A stretch of 64,000 bases of DNA from Parascedosporium putredinis (Eukaryota; Ascomycota; Sordariomycetes; Microascales; Microascaceae). The notes below the pieces were generated by a model. The model ran no database searches. It saw nothing but the letters and a program-made list of their open reading frames with translations, and had not been told where the DNA came from. Location of the stretch: NCBI GenBank assembly GCA_949357655.1, contig CASHTG010000018.1:1302001-1366000 (forward strand), given 5' to 3'. Shown here piece by piece: positions 58,684 through 64,000 of the stretch. Within the stretch, counting starts at the first letter, position 1, and every line of letters begins with the position of its first letter. A program made the position numbers and the translations under genes.

Positions 58684-60955
58684 CTAATCGTACTGTGACA
58701 AAAATTCCATGGCGCCCGCAACTTCCTTCTTGATGATTTCCACATGGGTCTCACTCCTGGGCTTAATCCTCACCTTGAAAGGCAAGGGACACACGAGGTT
58801 GGACGATGTGTACGCGTCCGGGTCGAGGTGCTGAACCTTGCCCGTAGCGGGATCCAGCGGCTCCGCGAACTCAAAGGCCCATAGGAGCTTGGCCGCGATG
58901 CGCCACATGCTGCGCTCGGCGAGATGGATTCCGGGGCAGATGCGGCGACCGCCTCCGTAACCGTAGTGGTGTGGAGAGGCGAGAACAAGTGAATGTTAGT
59001 CCATTTCTCTTTTTCAATACGTAAATAAGGGGAAGGGGAGGAAGAGGGGCAGAGACAGGGAGAGAGACAATGTCGTGCTGTGATGGAGCCTGCTGGGGAA
59101 TATGGAGGGACTTATCTCGATGGTCATAATCCGATCCTACCGCGTACTCATTGGCCAGTTTAGGGTGTTGGAGAAAACGGTCTGGGTCAAATCTGTCGTG
59201 GTCTGGATAGTACTGCTCATCTTTATGCATAGCCCACACCCCAACGAAGATTGTGCTCCCCTTCGGGATGAGCATGCCGTCATACCAATCGTCTAAGACA
59301 TGAGGGTTAGACACTGAGAAAGAAAACGAAGGAGGATGATGGTGGGGGTGTGTGGTGAGTATTTGCCACGGAGGGTATACTCACCCTTGGTTACTGTGTG
59401 CGGTAGTCCTAGATCCGATCTGAAAACACCCAAAAATCAATTAGTATCTCACTCAAAACAAATAAATAAATAGAACGCCTTTGACGCGGGTAGGCAACTA
59501 CACGCCCCCACCCGGGGACGGATTGGAAACAGCGGGAGGGGCTTGGCAATAAACGGGGGCGTAGAAGGGGGGTATGAAGGCGCTTCACATACGTTGGTCT
59601 CCACCGCAGACCTTCCTTCACGATGGCGTTGATGTACGGCAGCTTATCAAAGTCGGAGAAGAGCGGGGCGCGCTCCGTCCCGCACACGGCATCTAGCTCC
59701 GCGCGAGCCCGGACCTGGATCTGGGGATTCATGGCGAGCGCGAGGATGAGGGTGAGGATCTGGTTGGCCGTGGTGTCGGCGCCGGCCTCCATGAGCTCGC
59801 CAAAGAGGTTGTTGAAGGCGACGTCGCTCATGGGCCAGCCCTTCTTGGCGTACTCGTCGAGCTTGTCGTCGATCATGCAGGACCGGGCGTCGCCGCGCGA
59901 TCGGCGCTCCTCGACCAGGCGCCGCGCGTTGCCCCAGGTGCGGTCCATGTAGTCGCGCATGTGGAAGGCACGCTTCTTCCATTGGCCGGGGAGGTACCAT
60001 AGCCACGGCATGAGGTCTACGGGGGTTCGCACCGGGCTCGATGGCTTCGAGCCACTAAGAGGGTGGGGCGTTTCTTGTCAGATTTCGGACTCTGGCGCTG
60101 GCTGGGGGAGGAGGGCGTCTTTTGGTCTTTTACGTACCTGCTCAATCATGGCGTTGACTTCCTTGAACCAAAAGGATTCGGTATCTTTGGCGCGGAAGCC
60201 CCAGGCCAAGATGGCGGCTACTGAGTTGGCATAAAGTCTAGAGTAGGTATAAAAGTTCTCGGGTTCCTCCAAGAGTCGGTTCATGTATAGGACAGCCCTA
60301 GATACGAGTTAGCAAACGACCATGTATTTGTGGCTGTTGCGACTGGAAGATGGGAGACGATGACCGCAAGGGTGCCGAAAGAAAAATGGACAAACTAACT
60401 CGGCTTCTTGGACGCGAAAGTGTTTCTCGTCCAGACTCTTAGGGTTAAGGTTTCTTGTCACCACTGTGCGCTTCTCTCTCCAAGAAGGGCCTTGGCATTC
60501 CATCGTCATATGGTTTCCTCGAGTGATGAAGAGGGGAATGACATTGGGGGACGGTCCGAGTAGATGCTGCCCTTGCGGTCGATGAGCTCGTAGACAGCCT
60601 TTCTGTCACAGATGACAATCATGTTTCCGGGGCCGACCTTGAGTGAGAAGATCTTTCCGTATTGCTGAGACCACTCATAAAACCTGTGCCTTCTAGTGAG
60701 TAAACATCCTCGACGTGACAGCGTCGGGGAGGGATGGTATCTCTTACTTTTTCCCAAGCCGGTGGCCGGAATATCTAGCATATTTCCAAGCACAAGCTTG
60801 GTCGGCGGGCCAGGCGGCATACGAGGGTCCCTCTTGCCTACCTGCAACAGCTTGTAGATGCCATATGCTGTGATGGTAATGGCCGCAGCAGCAGCGATGC
60901 TGTGCTGGTTCTCCGCCAGCTTTTGGAGATCGACGAATTTGTCGAGGCCCTCCAT
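58684..60955 (-). CDS. Cytochrome P450 B (OrdA/CYP64-like)
   Basis: This ER-anchored monooxygenase resembles the group containing O-methylsterigmatocystin oxidoreductase. Seven exons are read: 60748-60955, 60400-60683, 60138-60297, 59593-60054, 59385-59419 (35 nt), 59116-59292 and 58684-58970. The N-terminal anchor AAAAAITITAYGIYKLLQVG is followed by the PPGPP hinge. The I-helix is MEAGADTTANQ, the ExxR motif EGLRWRP, the PERF-like motif FDPDRF, and the haem loop YGGGRRICPG with LAERSMW. Breaks at 60748-60752 (one), 60546-60550 (one) and 60021-60025 (two) give 538 aa exactly. The last intron (58971-59115) has AT...AC ends and all neighbouring exon phases agree with it. It lies head-to-tail with the dioxygenase (start 976 bp from the dioxygenase stop) and probably hydroxylates a cluster substrate (inference). 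Confidence 0.9.
58971..59115 (-). other. Candidate U2-type AT-AC intron in P450 B
   Basis: The 145-nt intron begins ATAAGTCC and ends CTCTCCAC. A CTAAC branch site lies at 58995-58999, about 25 nt before the 3' end. Joining CGAG to ACCACTACGG gives DHRDHYGYGGGRRICPG, the expected P450 haem-loop approach. Lengths of both flanking exons (177 and 287 nt) fit this junction exactly. No GT...AG pair nearby gives the same frame. Confidence 0.8.
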
Positions 60956-61931
60956 TGTAAAATAGGGACGACGGGGGTGGGAGAGATCGGCTCGAGATGG
61001 AGTCGGGAGACCTCTTGAAAGGATTGAATAGAATTGGGGAACGGGAAATGAAAGCGAAAATGGGAATGCGAGGAGATCGTATAGTTGGGGATTCCTGTGT
61101 TCACGATAAGGATGCCATGGGAAGAGGCCAACATAGGCACCTTAAATGGCATCCGCCAGGAGCAGCGCGTGCAGCCCATACGGTGCCCGAGTACATTCTC
61201 CTTATCGAAACTAGGATACCAGAGCTCTCTGCAAACTCACTAGCGCTACGTTGCTCACGCTCACCGGACACCCTGCTTGCAGGCTGTTCATGACCTCTTG
61301 GACGACAGGACAGAACTGGTGGATATTCTCATGGGGTCTAGTTCCGATTGCAGCTAATGCATGCCCTGCTATTGGCCATCTCCGTTTGCCAGATGCCCCG
61401 AAATTGGCCCCTTCCAAGAGGGACGGGGAGGAAAGAGTCCGCTCTACCCCAAATAGGCGGGGATTTTCTGGGGATTTTCTGGCGCTAAGCAGATCATAGT
61501 TCCCCGCAAGCGCAAACCCCGGATTTCTGTTTGGGAATTCTTGGCTCGCTCATCTTGAGGCGCTTTTCGTTCTCAATAGTATTACGCCGGGTTTTCTAGT
61601 ACATGTACAAAGGCGGCGGCCGCTCTTCAAGGGCCAAGCCCCTCACAAACTTGCAGCAACAAATATTTGGGTCGGGCTCGGAGTATCTCCGTGCAATCTC
61701 TTTCGTCGACTAACATACACCATTCTTGTTACATTGGCGGGGAAATGGAGAGGATAGAAGTGGCTGACCAAATTATGGATGTCATTCTTGTTGATGCGTA
61801 CTATAAGCTGAAAACAGAACTTGGAAACAGATACACCTTGACGTTATGCTGCCCCCTACCCTGCCCCATACTTTCTTTCCCATCCTACGTTCCAGCACTC
61901 TCTAGAGCCCCACCATCCCTGGGCCTAGCCC
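60956..61931. other. Intergenic region, P450 B promoter
   Basis: The P450 B promoter lies at the left end and the dioxygenase 3' flank at the right. No domain-bearing frame or repeat was noticed. Confidence 0.45.
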
Positions 61932-63183
61932 TTATTCCAAGAATCCGGCTGGCACGTCGGGGCCCCAGATATGCAGGCTATCCGGAGAGGCGAGGGACTT
62001 GTTGGTCGCGTAGCTAGAATTGACTAGATCACCATCGACATAGTGCTCTAGTACGAACCTCGACGGGTCGAACCAGTAGTCGAAGATTTGGCTGCCCATG
62101 ATGTGTCTTCCGACGCCCCAGCAGTTCTCGTAGCCCTTGGAACGCAGCCAATCGTGACCCAGAAGCTGGGTGTCAAAGTCGTAGGTTTCGTAGGAGGAGT
62201 GGTGGACGTGGTACTTGGGACCTTCGAAGAAGAAGAAGCAGTGGTGGTCCACGAGCTCCTCGCCGCGGTCGAGGTGGAGGAAGGTTGTGATGTTGCGGCC
62301 GGTGGGGTCGTGGATGAGCTTGAGCAGTGATATCTAATGTCAGCCTCTTGATTCTGGGCCTCCATGTACTTGGTTCATCTCCTTGAACGGACGCGCAGAA
62401 GATGTGCGTAACTTACATCGCTAGGGAAAAAGTTGAATCGGGTGGTGTAAAAATCGTACGCCTTTTCAAAATTCGTCACACACATTCCAAAGTGGCCGAG
62501 TTTATGTACCGGCGCAGGTCCTAAAAGAGAAGTCCCGGAGATTTAGTTTTTGGGACGGTTTTTCGTTGTCAAGAGAATATGATGACCCACCTTTTTGGAA
62601 TCGTTGGAATTCATTGCCTGCCCGGGTTTTTACAGTTGGCTGTTGCTGCTAGTCAGAATGGTGATGCAGCCCAAAACGCAAGGTCAAGACATCAATTGAT
62701 GGTGGCACGGGAAAGGCAAGTTGCGGAAAGCATAGCAAGTCACGGTTTACTCACAAAATTAAACCTTCTCTGCAGCAGTCCCGCGTCACTGGGGTCGACT
62801 TGCGCCTGTCCGTAGACCAAATGAAATGGGAACCCGTCAACGGGATCGTAAAACGTCACCCTGAACCCACCACCGGGTTCTTCCGTCATCTCATGCACCG
62901 CCGTGGCATTGGGCAAGGTCTGCGCCGCATAGTCCAGGTCTTCGCGGGACTCGACAACAAAGGCGGCGCCGCCGAAGAAATCCTCGTCGCCGGCCGTCAA
63001 GCGGTAGACAAAGGGCTCGCCGCTGGTGCCGCGGTAGTAGGTGTTGGCGCCGGCGCGGGACACTTCCTGGAAGCCAAAGTCGTCGAGGAAAGCCTTGGCG
63101 TTCGCCTCGTTCTTGTGGGTGTAGAGGACGTGGGCGATGCGCACGAGGTTGATCCTGCGCGGGGCTGAAGTTTCCGTCGCCAT
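61932..63183 (-). CDS. Type I extradiol ring-cleavage dioxygenase (VOC fold)
   Basis: Enzymes of this class (2,3-dihydroxybiphenyl dioxygenase, catechol 2,3-dioxygenase) use Fe(II) or Mn(II) and oxygen to open catechol rings next to the hydroxyls. Exons are 62755-63183, 62591-62617 (27 nt), 62417-62520 and 61932-62333. Two vicinal-oxygen-chelate modules are visible: the first around INLVRIAHVLYTHKNEANAK, the catalytic one from PAPVHKLGHFGMCV onward. The three metal ligands expected of the class are present: His in KLGHFG, His in YHVHHSSYE, and Glu in VLEHYVDGD. The chain ends IWGPDVPAGFLE. One missing base at the exon 1/2 junction gives 320 aa. No signal peptide is seen, so it acts in the cytosol. 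With two P450s and a reductase nearby, it could cleave a hydroxylated aromatic; the substrate is unknown. Confidence 0.87.
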
Positions 63184-64000
63184 GGTCGGAGATGTGGAGC
63201 GCGAGGCTGAAGATGGCCGGGGGACGGAAGCAAAGGAGATGGGGTGCGGTTCGGGGAGAGGGGAGGGGAGCAGAGTCAATCTAGATAGATGTTGCGGCGA
63301 GGAGATGGGTTGGCGCAGTCTCGAGCAGGCATGAAGATATCTAGCAGTTCGCTTTTTCGCTTATCGTGGGAAATTCTCGCGATCACGTTCGGGGTCGCAC
63401 CAGGGGATTCAGGAAGGATGATGAGTTGTTGGGCAAGGGATACAACTTCGCAAAGACTCTGTTGCTGGATGTTGATCCGGCTTCACAATTTCACAATCTT
63501 ACGAGGAGCTTGATTATATCTATGAGGCCAGATGATGCAACTTGTCGTACGACACTGCGATACCGGCCATCACTCTCCCGTTACGAAGAGCCGACAACAA
63601 CCATGATGGGGCTATTTGGCTTTTGCAAAGCCGGGAAGCTTTTTTTTTTTGGGGACTTGAAGTGAATCAACAGCGCGAATAGAGCGCGGTTCTTGAATGA
63701 AGTGTGACCGAAAAGCATCCGTCCCTCTGGGGGAACCCACTTTGGCATGGCAGCGGAGCCTCACTCCACTCGCCCCAGCATGTGTACACCAGAGCAAGTC
63801 GCTAGACCCAGCCAACTAGGCTGACCGAGCTGGCTAGGAGTGTTCTGCGTGTTATGGAGTTTTGTCTGGGGGTGCTAGGGGCGCGTGTCGGTAGTGGCAA
63901 CGCTGTGCCAGATTTGCCATCACCGCCCTCTGTGCCAGTCAGCAGTGCGTTGTTAGTTACGAAGAAATTATTAAGAGTGGGCGCGGACAGCACTTCCATG
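63184..64000. other. Dioxygenase promoter and window edge
   Basis: The sequence upstream of the dioxygenase start is G/A-rich on the + strand. A T10 run followed by GGGG lies near 63642. A frame open to the right edge (63802-63999, -) has no domain and cannot be judged. No gene is supported. Confidence 0.45.

Noticed and set aside
420..63183. Interpretation of the broken genes as a block of pseudogenes
   Set aside because: Conservation continues after each break, all breaks are base losses in runs, no in-frame nonsense substitutions were seen, and genes expected to be functional, including a tRNA, are equally affected.

Overview
The window is nuclear DNA of a filamentous ascomycete (Pezizomycotina, probably Sordariomycetes). 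Genes are split by short introns of roughly 50-150 nt with GTAAGT-like donors and CTAAC/CTGAC branch sites, untranslated leaders are pyrimidine-rich, and the proteins belong to fungal families (Kap120, Pex2, DUF1996, DUF4360, TRI12-type MFS, fungal P450s). No mobile element, rRNA or CRISPR was seen. I support 18 protein-coding genes, of which 17 have at least a family or architecture assignment, and one tRNA-Lys(CTT).

Layout. 0.4-8.8 kb: importin KAP120 (-), divergent peroxin PEX2 (+), and an unnamed protein with about ten membrane segments (+). 8.8-15.5 kb: gene-poor. 15.5-20.9 kb: adenine phosphoribosyltransferase (+) and an EDEM/Mnl1 GH47 mannosidase with a PA domain (-). 23.3-29.2 kb: secreted DUF1996 protein (+), Gfo/Idh/MocA oxidoreductase (-), CofD/YvcK-like protein (-). 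30.7-37.7 kb: F-box protein (+), secreted DUF4360 protein (+), RAX1-like RGS membrane protein (-). 37.7-43.9 kb: gene-poor apart from the tRNA. 43.9-63.2 kb: P450 A (+), Cys/Ser/Thr-rich surface protein (+), NADPH-P450 reductase (-), SnoaL-like protein (+), TRI12-like MFS transporter (+), P450 B (-), extradiol ring-cleavage dioxygenase (-).

The last 20 kb is the most interesting part. Two P450s, a dedicated reductase, a SnoaL-fold protein, a transporter and a catechol-type extradiol dioxygenase together look like a hydroxylate-then-cleave aromatic catabolism or detoxification cluster. The substrate is unknown, and cluster membership is inferred from proximity. P450 B also carries one intron whose only frame-consistent borders are AT...AC with an otherwise U2-like donor (ATAAGT).

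Across the window, 15 of the 18 protein genes and the tRNA show reading-frame or length breaks at about 40 sites. Every site is explained by one or two missing bases, nearly always in a G/C/A/T run of 3-7. In every gene where exon lengths were summed, adding these bases gives an exact multiple of three. This includes genes expected to be functional (KAP120, EDEM, tRNA-Lys), so I read it as consensus error in the assembly and not as pseudogenes. Coordinates below are as found in the given sequence; quoted protein lengths assume the missing bases are present.
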